Shown one piece after another: positions 17,110-25,463 of a stretch of DNA of 64,000 nt. The position numbers and the translations under genes are program-made. This DNA comes from WYZ-LMO2 sp038731605 (GTDB lineage: Archaea > Halobacteriota > Archaeoglobi > Archaeoglobales > Archaeoglobaceae). The stretch covers positions 62,001 to 126,000 of the forward strand of contig JAVYQP010000001.1 in assembly GCA_038731605.1 (NCBI GenBank), given 5' to 3'. The notes beneath the pieces are model-generated. The model was given only the letters and a program-made list of their open reading frames with translations. It ran no database searches and was not told the origin of the DNA. Numbering within the stretch: the stretch's first letter is position 1; the number at the start of each line of letters is the position of its first letter.

Positions 17110-17589
17110 ATGACGCAGACCGCACTCCTTTTGGAGCAGATAATCTCAGCTCCGCTCACTGCGATAGTTCACGCCCAAAGGGACACCGCAAAAGCTACAC
17201 TCGATTTTTTACTTTCTCAGCTTGTAGAAAAGGAGGAGGCGGGGAAAAAGAAAAGGGTGCCCCTGTCGGTCGAGTTTAGCTACACGCAGGTTTTGCAGGA
17301 TCCGGAAACAGGGAAACTTCAGACTCTGCCGATGAAAATGAGCATCCCAATCTTAACGCTCGTGCCTCTCCCATACATAAGCGTCGACGAGGCTGAGATC
17401 GAGTTCAAGGCTAAGGTAGTTGCGTTCAGAGAGGGGAAGTTTTTTGCGGTCTATCAAGCGAGCGCAGATATAAGCGCTGAACTAAACGTGAAGATAAGGG
17501 CTAAGAGAGTCGATGTTCCCGAGGGAATGGCGAGGGCGATAACTGCGCTGAGCAACTCGATACCGGTGATGAAGGATGAGGGAAATTAA
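17110..17589 (+). CDS. DUF2589-like protein B (paralogue of A)
   Basis: A 159-residue protein with the same plan as its upstream neighbour: N-terminal helix LLLEQIISAPLTAIVHAQRDTAKATLDFL, core IPILTLVPLPYISVDEAEIEFKAKV matching the PLLTILPVPFI...NF block of protein A, and a C-terminal helix introduced by VPEGMARAI. It lacks the Gly/Trp stretch. The gap to gene A is 4 nt, with GTGATC just before the ATG. Function is unknown; a hetero-oligomer with A is an inference from the paralogy and spacing. Confidence 0.72.
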   Translation: MTQTALLLEQIISAPLTAIVHAQRDTAKATLDFLLSQLVEKEEAGKKKRVPLSVEFSYTQVLQDPETGKLQTLPMKMSIPILTLVPLPYISVDEAEIEFKAKVVAFREGKFFAVYQASADISAELNVKIRAKRVDVPEGMARAITALSNSIPVMKDEGN

Positions 17590-17971
17590 GATCGACCCAT
17601 CGAAGATCCCTCCAGCCGATTCCATGGGAGCGGGAAAAAGATTGACGCTGAGGGAGCTTACTCACAACATTGCGCTTTCAGTTTTGAAATCCAAAGCCAT
17701 AGTCGACTCTGAGAGTGCGAAAGTGAAGAGGGAAGTCTACGATAAGGATGAGCTCCTTAAAAATCTTCCGTTGACAACTTTCGAGATCACAGACGTTGAA
17801 GTTGAGCTCAAGTTCCTTGTGAGCGGAGTTGAGAAAGAGGAAGTTTTTATCAACGTGGATTCAGAACAGCTGAGTAGGGCTCAAAACGTCATCTCAACGA
17901 TAAAGTTCCGGTTGGCGAGTAAAAAGCTTTCAGAATTCGTGATCGAAGAAAAAGAAAGAATTCTGAAGTAG
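17576..17971 (+). CDS. DUF2589-cluster protein C, unknown function
   Basis: A 131-residue soluble protein overlapping gene B by 14 nt, with GGTGAT 5 nt before its ATG. The middle LPLTTFEITDVEVELKFLV resembles the conserved core strand region of A and B; the ends differ (N-terminal LTLRELTHNIALSVLKSKAIVDSESAKVKR helix, C-terminal FRLASKKLSEFVIEEKERILK). It is probably a more diverged member of the same assembly. No catalytic motif is visible. Confidence 0.65.
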   Translation: MREIKIDPSKIPPADSMGAGKRLTLRELTHNIALSVLKSKAIVDSESAKVKREVYDKDELLKNLPLTTFEITDVEVELKFLVSGVEKEEVFINVDSEQLSRAQNVISTIKFRLASKKLSEFVIEEKERILK

Positions 17972-19804
17972 TTATGGAATTTCGAGCTCCTTTAACTTCT
18001 CCTTCGTCGGGACTCCATTCACCCAGCCACGGAGCTTGTAATACTCTTCCCTCATTTTCTCGAAGCTCTTAGCATCGACGACGTGCCCCTTTGCAACGCC
18101 GTCGGGCAAGGGTTCTGTGATAAGCCTCTTCGGCAAAACGTCGTCTTTTGCGTCGAAGCCGAACTTGTTCATTATCACCCTCTCGAGGTTGTATATTCTC
18201 TCTCCAATTCTAAGCAGGGAGTCCGCAGTCATTTCCCAGCCGGTAACCGCTGAGAGCAGTTTTGCATAGTCTTCGGCTCCAAGTGCGAAGGTCGTGAACA
18301 AGCAATTGACCGCAGAGTTAACGACACACGTGAAATCTTGCAGAGTCTTGACGAGCTGGGCTTTTCCGTCGTAGACAAGCGGATCCGTCTTTGTCGGCAT
18401 TCCCGCAATTTCGGAGCCAACCGAATAGCCAGTGACATGACATCCGCCACGGTTTGCGGTTGCGTAGTTCAGCCCAATCCCCTTGATCGCTCTCGGATCG
18501 TAGGCGGGCATCTCGAGTCCCTTCACAGTCATAGAGAGCTCGGGAGCGCCAAAGGTTTCTGCGAGTCTTTTGCTTCCCAACGCTAAGAACTTCCCAAACC
18601 CAGCCTTGTATGCGGTTCTCCATATCGCATCCACGAGCGACGCAGCGTTTCCAAACGACAAGTCCATCCCCTGCAAGTCCTCCGCTTTGACGTATCCCTT
18701 TTCGTATAACTCCATCGCACAGGCGATCGTTGAGCCCATGCTTATCGTGTCTAATCCGAGCTCGTCGCAGAGATGGTTCGCCTTTATCACCGCCTCGAGG
18801 TTCATAACTGCGGTGTCGTTGCCAAGAGCCCAGACACTCTCGTATTCTGGTCCCTCCGTGTTCAGAACCATGAACGGTCCTTCCTTAACCTCCGTCGCCC
18901 TACCGCAACCAATGCTACATCCCCAGCAAGCAACCCTCTTCCTCAGGTATTTCTCAGCCAACCTTTCACCACTTATCTCGTCCGCTTTTTCGTTGTAGGC
19001 TTTCTGCCAGTTCTTGTAAGGCAATCCGCCTGCGTTGTTGATCACGTTAACGAGCAAGGCGGTTCCGTATTTCGGCAATCCGGTTCCGGTTATCGGGTTG
19101 TTTTTGACCTTCTCAAGCATCTCCTTTGAAATCTGCTTGAACTCTTCGGGCTTTGCGACCTCTGGCTTCTTCTTACCCCTTGCAACTATGGCTTTTAGCT
19201 TCTTCGATCCCATCACCGCCCCTGCTCCAGTTCTACCCGCAGCCCTGTGTTCGTCGTTCATTATCGAAGCAAAGTAGACGAGATTCTCCCCCGCTGGACC
19301 GATGCAGGCAACACTACCACCTTTTTCCAGTGTTCTCGTCGTGTCGAACACGTTGAGCCCCCAAAGCTTCTTAGCGCACTTTATCTCAGCACCGTCTTCG
19401 GTAGCTTCGATGTAAACTGGCTCAGGACTTTTTCCCTCGATGACTATGATGTCGTAACCAGCGAACTTCATGAAGGGTCCGAACTTCCCACCGCTGTTCG
19501 CAGAAGCTATGCTACCGGTGAGTGGACTCTTCAAAGCCATCACGTGGTATCTCCCGGACTCGGGAAATCCAACGACACCAGTCGCTGGACCCGTGGCGAA
19601 TATCAAAACGTTCTCTTCCCCGAAAGGATCAATGTCTTTGGCGGAAATTCCGAGTTTCTCGTATTCGAGAAGGTAATCGTAGAGAAGTCGAACCGCATAT
19701 CCTTTACCGCCAAGGTATTTCTTCGCAATCTCCATGTTGATTTTCTCCTCTTTAACACTGCCCTCGCTAAGGTTCACTTTCAAAATCTTGCCCATGTAGC
19801 CCAT
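17972..19804 (-). CDS. Aldehyde:ferredoxin oxidoreductase (tungstopterin family)
   Basis: A 610-residue AOR-family enzyme, oxidising aldehydes to acids with ferredoxin as acceptor. The N-terminal MGKILKVNLSEG and YLGGKGYAVRLLYD are family signatures; RKRVACWGCSIGCGR supplies three cluster cysteines, with the fourth in FTCVVNSAVNCLF; GPEYESVWALGNDT is part of the pterin-binding domain. The metal is expected to be tungsten. Which AOR subgroup (AOR, FOR, GOR) is not decided. It converges on the DUF2589-type cluster with no gap. Confidence 0.92.
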   Translation of the reverse strand: MGYMGKILKVNLSEGSVKEEKINMEIAKKYLGGKGYAVRLLYDYLLEYEKLGISAKDIDPFGEENVLIFATGPATGVVGFPESGRYHVMALKSPLTGSIASANSGGKFGPFMKFAGYDIIVIEGKSPEPVYIEATEDGAEIKCAKKLWGLNVFDTTRTLEKGGSVACIGPAGENLVYFASIMNDEHRAAGRTGAGAVMGSKKLKAIVARGKKKPEVAKPEEFKQISKEMLEKVKNNPITGTGLPKYGTALLVNVINNAGGLPYKNWQKAYNEKADEISGERLAEKYLRKRVACWGCSIGCGRATEVKEGPFMVLNTEGPEYESVWALGNDTAVMNLEAVIKANHLCDELGLDTISMGSTIACAMELYEKGYVKAEDLQGMDLSFGNAASLVDAIWRTAYKAGFGKFLALGSKRLAETFGAPELSMTVKGLEMPAYDPRAIKGIGLNYATANRGGCHVTGYSVGSEIAGMPTKTDPLVYDGKAQLVKTLQDFTCVVNSAVNCLFTTFALGAEDYAKLLSAVTGWEMTADSLLRIGERIYNLERVIMNKFGFDAKDDVLPKRLITEPLPDGVAKGHVVDAKSFEKMREEYYKLRGWVNGVPTKEKLKELEIP

Positions 19805-19845
19805 ACTCCCACCGTTTATTTTTGAGTTTGTTAAGATAAATAATT
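19805..19845 (-). promoter_or_regulatory. AOR promoter with 9-nt micro-leader
   Basis: An ATTTAT box read on the minus strand (plus 19836-19841, centre 19838.5) predicts initiation at 19813. The leader is then GGTGGGAGT before the ATG at 19804, again beginning exactly with GGTG. Confidence 0.55.
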
Positions 19846-19921
19846 TTCGCCCCTCGCATCGATGATAGCTTTCGAAAAAGGAAGAAAGGTTTAAATCCCC
19901 ATGGGGAGCATGAGTATTTCT

Positions 19922-20179
19922 ATGGACGAGTTCGATTTCGTTGATGAGGAAGAGGAGGAGATAAGCGGGGAGGATAGCGAAAAACTCACCGAAATATACA
20001 AGTTGGCGATCAAGCTTCTCAGATTACTCGAGGATTTGAAGAGCGTCGAACTTAAGGAATCCACGTCTCTCATGCTCATAAGGGAGCTCGTGGGGGATGA
20101 CAAGGTTCTAATAGGCTTGGCTTCGAAGATGCTCCAAGACATAACCCTCGGTTACGAGGGAGAGAACTACGTGAGCTAA
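19922..20179 (+). CDS. Small acidic protein, unknown
   Basis: An 85-residue, strongly acidic protein: the first 24 residues include DEEEEEISGED, followed by an amphipathic helical part with Leu-rich KLAIKLLRLLEDLKS. No family recognised. ATG 19922 is preferred because TTTAAA at 19890-19895 puts the transcript start near 19918, downstream of the in-frame ATGs at 19901 and 19910; those would give 92 or 89 residues. It stands alone between divergent AOR and a surface protein gene. Confidence 0.55.
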   Translation: MDEFDFVDEEEEEISGEDSEKLTEIYKLAIKLLRLLEDLKSVELKESTSLMLIRELVGDDKVLIGLASKMLQDITLGYEGENYVS

Positions 20180-20218
20180 AGGTCAGCAACTTTTATATTC
20201 TTTTCCTAAACAAGCTTC

Positions 20219-21136
20219 ATGGCTCGAAAGCTTGAAAAAAAGTCTGCAAGGATCTTGGCAATAATCCTCGCGTTCATAATGCTCGGATCTGTTTTTGCAT
20301 ACGTTTCAGGCGGAGGGGCAAGGGAGAAGAGGGAAACGAAGTTCAACTTTACAACGCTTGAAGCGGTAGGCTATTTGCCAGAGAACTCGATCGTATACTA
20401 CTACAATTTCACCGAGCTAAATGCTTTGGCGAAAAAACTCGGTAAAAACGACGTTTTTGTGAACTACACGGAAAGCCTTGCGGTTCGAGAGCTCAACTAC
20501 GCTTACAGGAGCTATTTGGACAGGAGGATAGTTGAGTTTACTCACTACTTTGAGGAGCTTTTAATTGCGAGATACGGCGACTTCGACGTTTACTTTGTGA
20601 ACGAGAACACTTCTAAGGTTTACTTTGCGAAGCAAGCAGAGCAAAAAGTTGGAGATCTCACCGTTAAGTTCCACGGTGGCGTTGCAATTGCGGAGGAGGT
20701 GCATCCGTTGTTGATTGGCTACGCTCCCCTTGTGCTGGAGATTGCAAAGAACATCGATCAAGGAAAAGCCTCGGATTACTTGGCTTACGTTTCTCGAATA
20801 AACGGAAGCTTCGTATTCGCACAGATGATCTTTGGAAACGTAACTGGGAGCTACGTGAGGTTTACTCAAAACGAAAGCCCTGTGGACTTCTTCTTCCAAG
20901 GCTTCAGATTCAACGAAACTTCAGGGAATTACGAGAAGGTATGGGCACTTCGTTTTACGGAGAACTACTTCTTCACAGAACTCAACGAGACTGAAAAAGA
21001 CTTCGAATACTACTACTTCGAGAACTTCGACGATGGCTTCAGCATTGCGGTGATGGGGGACAAGAACTTCACGAAGGTCTTGGAAGCGAAGCCGAACGTG
21101 ATGGGCATCGTGATAAAGGAGGTAGAGAAGGAGTAA
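20219..21136 (+). CDS. Membrane-anchored extracellular protein rich in N-glycosylation sequons
   Basis: A 305-residue protein with a basic N-terminus and one hydrophobic segment (residues 12-29, ILAIILAFIMLGSVFAYV), either signal peptide or anchor. The exposed part contains ten N-x-S/T sequons (for example NFT, NYT, NGS, NVT, NET), which suggests a heavily glycosylated surface protein. It is rich in Tyr and Phe. No known domain was recognised. TTTATA centred at 20194.5 is 24.5 nt before the ATG, so it is probably leaderless. It ends 2 nt before the convergent MATE gene. Confidence 0.7.
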   Translation: MARKLEKKSARILAIILAFIMLGSVFAYVSGGGAREKRETKFNFTTLEAVGYLPENSIVYYYNFTELNALAKKLGKNDVFVNYTESLAVRELNYAYRSYLDRRIVEFTHYFEELLIARYGDFDVYFVNENTSKVYFAKQAEQKVGDLTVKFHGGVAIAEEVHPLLIGYAPLVLEIAKNIDQGKASDYLAYVSRINGSFVFAQMIFGNVTGSYVRFTQNESPVDFFFQGFRFNETSGNYEKVWALRFTENYFFTELNETEKDFEYYYFENFDDGFSIAVMGDKNFTKVLEAKPNVMGIVIKEVEKE

Positions 21137-21138
21137 AT

Positions 21139-22473
21139 TTAAACTTTTGACATCTCAATTTTAACCCAAGAAAAGCCGAGCAGTGCGGATATTGCGTCGC
21201 CCAAAACCATTCCGAACAAAACTCCTTCAAACCCGATTCCCAATCTAATTGCAAGGACGTATGCGAGCATGACCTGTGTCGATACCCTGAGCACGGTTAA
21301 GCTCAAAGCCTTCTCACCTTTTCCCATTCCTTGGAATGTGGCACTTGTGACGATGCCAATTGGGGCGAAGATTAGGATGAAGGCTAAGATTCTCAGCGAG
21401 CTCACGAGCCCTTCGTAGATGACAGAGCTCTCCTCTGTGTATGCGAAGATGTATGAGATCTGTGGGGCAAAGATGAGCATGAACACCAAGATTAGAGCGT
21501 TTATCCGAAGAGTAAGCTTCAGAGCATAGTTGTAAGCTTTTCTAAGGTTTTTCGCACTCCTCGCTCCATAGGAAGCTCCAGAGACAGCGGTTAACGCACC
21601 AGAAATTCCAAAAAGCGGAATGAAGCCTATCTGCATGAGTCTCCAGACGCTCGTGTATATCGCAACCCCCTCCTCACCGCCAATGGCGAGAATTATGCGA
21701 TTCACAAAGATGATCGAGACGGACATTATTACCATACCAATCGACGCCGGAATTCCGACTCTGAGCAAATCAAAAGCTGTTTTCCAGCTCCACTTACAAA
21801 GATATGGTTTTGCATAGCTTTTTCCACTGTAGAACCAGTAGGCGAAAATGGCAGAAGAGATGCACAGCGATAAAACGCTCGCATAAGCTGCGCCAGCAAC
21901 TCCTAAGGAGAGGACGTAGATGAACACTGGATCGAGGACTATGTTTAGCAGTGAGCCTGCGACGTTTGCATACATCGAACTCTTGGCGTTCCCCTCGCCG
22001 TTCAACAAACCTGCGCTGACGTTGTTGAACACGAGGAAGAATGAACCGAGAACCATTATACTTCCGTATTCGAGCGAAAGTCTTAATACTTCTCCTTCGG
22101 CTCCAAGGATCCTCATAGCGTTCTCGAGTTGAAGGATTAGACTCATAATGAGCGTAGAAACGATTACAGACATTGCAAAGGCATGCGTTGCGACGACTCT
22201 CACACCTTCCAAGTCCCTTGCACCAATTCTCCTCGAAACCGCTGAGCTTGAAGCGACGCTCAATCCAAAGGAGAGGGCGATAAAGATCATGAAGAGCGGA
22301 AAGAAGATTCCAAGGGCTGAAAGCGCTACTGCGCCAAGTCCAGCGACCCATATTGCGTCTGCGATGTTGTAAAGAGTGAATACGATGTTGTTAATCACCA
22401 TTGGAGCAGAAAGCTTTAGCAAAGCCCTTTTTGGATTTCCCATTAAGAGCTCGATTCTCTCCTCTTCGCTCAC
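21139..22473 (-). CDS. MATE-family efflux transporter
   Basis: A multidrug/toxin-extrusion type antiporter of about 444 residues with roughly twelve membrane helices; the family start is MGNPKRALLKLSAPMVINNIVFTLYNIADAIWV. Two homologous six-helix halves are visible. The start is uncertain: GTG 22473 lies about 27 nt from a minus-strand TTTTTAAA, consistent with a leaderless start; ATG 22443 would remove 10 residues and TTG 22512 would add 13. The substrate is not predictable. Confidence 0.85.
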   Translation of the reverse strand: MSEEERIELLMGNPKRALLKLSAPMVINNIVFTLYNIADAIWVAGLGAVALSALGIFFPLFMIFIALSFGLSVASSSAVSRRIGARDLEGVRVVATHAFAMSVIVSTLIMSLILQLENAMRILGAEGEVLRLSLEYGSIMVLGSFFLVFNNVSAGLLNGEGNAKSSMYANVAGSLLNIVLDPVFIYVLSLGVAGAAYASVLSLCISSAIFAYWFYSGKSYAKPYLCKWSWKTAFDLLRVGIPASIGMVIMSVSIIFVNRIILAIGGEEGVAIYTSVWRLMQIGFIPLFGISGALTAVSGASYGARSAKNLRKAYNYALKLTLRINALILVFMLIFAPQISYIFAYTEESSVIYEGLVSSLRILAFILIFAPIGIVTSATFQGMGKGEKALSLTVLRVSTQVMLAYVLAIRLGIGFEGVLFGMVLGDAISALLGFSWVKIEMSKV

Positions 22474-22569
22474 TCCAGAGATCGGAACAGCTTTGTTTAA
22501 AAATTCTTCCAATTTAGGTGCCCGACAGTCTTGGAAAAGTTTTTGAGCACAGGTCGAAATCTCTGAGAA

Positions 22570-23706
22570 ATGATCGTCCCGAAGGGGAAAACGATTGTTG
22601 CAAGGGGAAAGGTAAAGCTCGAAGGCGACGCAGAGGTCGTGGGTTCTAAAGTAAGGGAGTTCGAGTGCGAGAAATTCGTGCCGATAGAATGCTACTCGGA
22701 CGTCGAGGTTGAAGTCGAGGGTGAATTCACGGTAGTCGAATTCTTCACGATTCCCGAAACATGGAAAAGACTCGCAAAAAAGGACTGGGAGACCATTTTT
22801 TTGTTTGGCGGTGTTGACAGCGGTAAGAGCACCCTCGCAACTTATTTGGCGAACAAGATCGGCGGTGCTTACGTTCTCGACCTCGACATAGGTCAGGCGG
22901 AGATAGCGCATCCCGGAGCGATGGCTTATGGATTTGCAAGGGACGTTGTGAGTTTAAGCCAAGTTAAGATGATCAACGGCTTCTTTGTTGGGAGCGTAAC
23001 TCCGCAGGGGAGAGAAGTGAAGTGTCTGCGTGGGGTTGCAAAGCTGTGGAGAGAGCTAAGGAAGCTCGAAGGCAGAAAGATCGTGAACACGACTGGTTGG
23101 ATCAAGGGGAAGAGGGCGAAGGAGTATAAGATGGCGAAGATCGAGATAATAGAGCCGGATCTCGTTGTCTCTTTCGAGGGAAAACCGTTCGAAGGCGTAG
23201 AGATTTACGAGGTCGAGAAGGGCTACACCATAAAGAGGGACAGAAACGAAAGGCTGAAGGCGAGATGTGAAGCTTATGCGAGGTTCTTGAGAAACGCCAA
23301 GGTTTTTGAATTCGAAAGAAATAGCGTTAAGTTGAAGCCAGATCTTTTCCAAGGCAGAGACGTTTCTGATTTCATCAGCATGGTTCTGGGAACGAAAGTT
23401 TTATTTGCAAAGCTCGGCGAAGACTTCTTGGCGATCTGCACGCAGAGGGAAGTTGAAATCGACTACGTGATTGTGAAAGAGTTGAAGGAACTTTATGGAA
23501 TCGAAGACATCTTTGTTTTCACGGAAAGCGAGCTTAAAAACGTTGTCGTAGGTCTTTACAAAGGCGAAAGGTATCGGGGCATGGGTCTGCTCAAGGCTGT
23601 GGGCGAAAAAATAGCAATCGAGTCTGAGCTCTCGGATTTCGATCTCGTGGAGATCGGAGAAATTAGGTTTGACGCTGGTAAGGAGTGCTTCCTGAGAAAA
23701 TTCTAA
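22570..23706 (+). CDS. Polyribonucleotide 5'-hydroxyl-kinase (Clp1/Grc3 family)
   Basis: A 378-residue kinase that phosphorylates 5'-OH ends of RNA or DNA. An N-terminal beta domain (residues 1-60) precedes the P-loop GGVDSGKST near residue 80. DLDIGQAEIAHPGAMA is the Walker B/clasp region, and NTTGWIKGKRAKEYKM is the conserved lid and substrate-binding region of the family. A C-terminal beta domain follows. In archaea such enzymes may act in tRNA splicing or RNA repair. It is divergent from the MATE gene and overlaps the end of the transglutaminase-like gene by 4 nt. Confidence 0.88.
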   Translation: MIVPKGKTIVARGKVKLEGDAEVVGSKVREFECEKFVPIECYSDVEVEVEGEFTVVEFFTIPETWKRLAKKDWETIFLFGGVDSGKSTLATYLANKIGGAYVLDLDIGQAEIAHPGAMAYGFARDVVSLSQVKMINGFFVGSVTPQGREVKCLRGVAKLWRELRKLEGRKIVNTTGWIKGKRAKEYKMAKIEIIEPDLVVSFEGKPFEGVEIYEVEKGYTIKRDRNERLKARCEAYARFLRNAKVFEFERNSVKLKPDLFQGRDVSDFISMVLGTKVLFAKLGEDFLAICTQREVEIDYVIVKELKELYGIEDIFVFTESELKNVVVGLYKGERYRGMGLLKAVGEKIAIESELSDFDLVEIGEIRFDAGKECFLRKF

Positions 23707-24890
23707 GTTCTAAACCATTCTGAAATGCTCTCTTCTGGCATGAAATTGTCCCCATAAACTACGATGTGCAATCTCGTGTAAACTCCTCTTGGAACGGATA
23801 GAGTTACGTTTAAGTAAAGGACAGAACTGGACTTTAAGTCCTGCGGATCACTACTTTTTTGAGCCCATACCTTTCCCTTCTCTGGTGCATCAAACCCGAT
23901 CCAAACTCTAAGATTTTTGGCTACTCCAGAACCTTCGTTCGTCACAGTTACGTGGATCTCATAAACAAGATAGGATGCACCATAGTCCACAACTTTCGAG
24001 ACCCAATTGGCAGTTATTATAGGTTTGGGGATTAATGGATAGATTATGGCTTTGGCTTCTCTATACTCCATTGGAATCTGTCCAATTTCCCAGCCTTCTC
24101 CTGTGGTTTCCAAATAAAAGTATTTCACACCCCCATAATTGTAGTAAGTTCCATAACAATTGCTACAAGCGACTCCGACAGCCATATGGCGGGGAAGCTC
24201 AATTAAAACTACGCTGTATCCTAATTTAGTAAGCAACTCGGCGGTAAGAATGGAGGTATCCTCGCAATCTCCACCGTTGTCGATCAAAGTTTCAATGGGG
24301 TATTTAGGATACTCATCGAAAGGAGTCGACACCGAGTCAGGAACATAGGGCAAGGATTGGACAAAAGATATGACGAAGTTAATTGTCTCCCATTCGTTGA
24401 AGCCCGCTTTTCGAGAAGCATCTCTAAAAACGTCCACAAGTTGTTTTATTATTTCGTCATCGTAGGGATCTGTGACGTATACAGAGTAATCCCCTGTCAG
24501 CGGTCTGGGCTTGTTTTTGTAGTATTCGTATAGAGATCTTGGGAAAACAGGTTTCCATGTCCATTCCATCCCCTTGTAGCTCCACTTGTATTCCCTTTGG
24601 ATGTATTCAGCTTCATGCGGTGGCACGCAAGGTCTGGTTTGCGTTATCTCTACACATTTGTAGTTTGTAGTTGCATCACAGCGATAGGTGGTGCGATATT
24701 GAGTATAATTAATGCACTCACTCCAATCTGTTGGCTCAGGGCACTTTGGACAGCTGGGGACAAATCTTTCTTGGTCATACTGCGTGGGAACTTCTTGTGT
24801 CTTTCCTACCATTTCGGGGTAAAATGCGTAAAGACGATAGATCACCCAAATTACTATCAAGATCCAAAATACCCTTGAGATCTTCCCCAT
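23703..24890 (-). CDS. Transglutaminase-like, membrane-anchored protein
   Basis: A 395-residue protein: one N-terminal membrane segment (residues 7-25), a Cys-rich linker with CPKCPEP, an alpha/beta papain-like domain, and a C-terminal beta domain resembling CARDB/Ig-like folds (VTNEGSGVAKNLRVWIGFD). The catalytic Cys is in NGGDCEDTSIL and the His in PRHMAVGV; the third residue is probably in YLETTGEG. Such archaeal proteins may be surface proteases or cross-linkers. ATTAAG is about 26 nt from the ATG (leaderless type). Confidence 0.78.
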   Translation of the reverse strand: MGKISRVFWILIVIWVIYRLYAFYPEMVGKTQEVPTQYDQERFVPSCPKCPEPTDWSECINYTQYRTTYRCDATTNYKCVEITQTRPCVPPHEAEYIQREYKWSYKGMEWTWKPVFPRSLYEYYKNKPRPLTGDYSVYVTDPYDDEIIKQLVDVFRDASRKAGFNEWETINFVISFVQSLPYVPDSVSTPFDEYPKYPIETLIDNGGDCEDTSILTAELLTKLGYSVVLIELPRHMAVGVACSNCYGTYYNYGGVKYFYLETTGEGWEIGQIPMEYREAKAIIYPLIPKPIITANWVSKVVDYGASYLVYEIHVTVTNEGSGVAKNLRVWIGFDAPEKGKVWAQKSSDPQDLKSSSVLYLNVTLSVPRGVYTRLHIVVYGDNFMPEESISEWFRT

Positions 24891-24952
24891 AAAGGCGGGT
24901 TTGGTTCAAAATCTTAATAATTTTTTGCTTATGGAAGGCGAGAGCTAAGGTA

Positions 24953-25025
24953 TGGACCGGTGGGGATTTGAACCCCAGGCCTCCGCCATGCCAAGACGGC
25001 GCTCTACCAGCTGAGCTACCGGCCC
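24953..25025 (-). tRNA. tRNA-Ala (anticodon GGC)
   Basis: The minus strand folds into a 73-nt cloverleaf: acceptor GGGCCGG/CCGGTCC, D-arm GCTC-AGCTGGTA-GAGC, anticodon arm CCGTC-TTGGCAT-GGCGG with GGC at positions 34-36, 5-nt variable loop, T-arm TGGGG-TTCAAAT-CCCCA, discriminator A. The G3:U70 wobble pair, the alanine identity element, is present. CCA is not encoded and no intron is seen. Confidence 0.97.
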
Positions 25026-25055
25026 TGAGTTGCGTTGCATCGCAGGGTTAAAAAC
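25026..25055 (-). promoter_or_regulatory. tRNA-Ala promoter
   Basis: GTTAAA on the plus strand at 25047-25052, read on the minus strand as TTTAAC (centre 25049.5), lies 24.5 nt from the first base of the mature tRNA. The predicted transcript start coincides with G1 or the base before it, leaving little or no 5' leader for RNase P. Confidence 0.5.
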
Positions 25056-25166
25056 GTTTTGGATTTGTGAGTTGTTTATACTTAACAATCATGCGAAAAG
25101 CTTATATGCAATGATAAATTGTTATCTTCGGGGGTGAGAACATCGTATACGGGGGATTGGAAGATA

Positions 25167-25463
25167 ATGGTCGATGCGTTGCAGATGGAGGGAAGGAGGT
25201 TTGAGGTCTCAGAAGAGGGGGTGGTGCGGATAAGGCATTGGAATAGGGAGATAACGATCGGGCTTACGAATGGTTCCGGCTTTGTCGAGATCAAGAGCTT
25301 CGAGTGTTGTAAGAAAATCAGTGGACCGAGCGAGCAAACGCTGAGTGCAATGGCAAAGCTCGGAGTTATAAGCCTTAAGTCGCTGATCGCATCTGCGTTC
25401 ATCAACAATGGCTATGAAAAAGCGCTGGAGATAAAGAGGTGCTACGAAAAAATCAAACTCTAA
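25167..25463 (+). CDS. Small hypothetical protein
   Basis: A 98-residue protein from ATG 25167; an in-frame GTG at 25134 is close to the transcript start predicted from CTTATA (centre 25103.5) and would give 109 residues. The protein has a beta-rich first half (RRFEVSEEGVVRIRHWNREITIGLTNGSGFVEI), two adjacent cysteines (ECCKK) and a helical end. No family recognised. It ends 4 nt inside the convergent purL gene. Confidence 0.55.
   Translation: MVDALQMEGRRFEVSEEGVVRIRHWNREITIGLTNGSGFVEIKSFECCKKISGPSEQTLSAMAKLGVISLKSLIASAFINNGYEKALEIKRCYEKIKL

Noticed and set aside
22474..22911. N-terminal extension of the MATE gene by about 150 residues
   Set aside because: It runs antisense to the RNA kinase gene, contains no MATE homology, and family length fits the shorter start.
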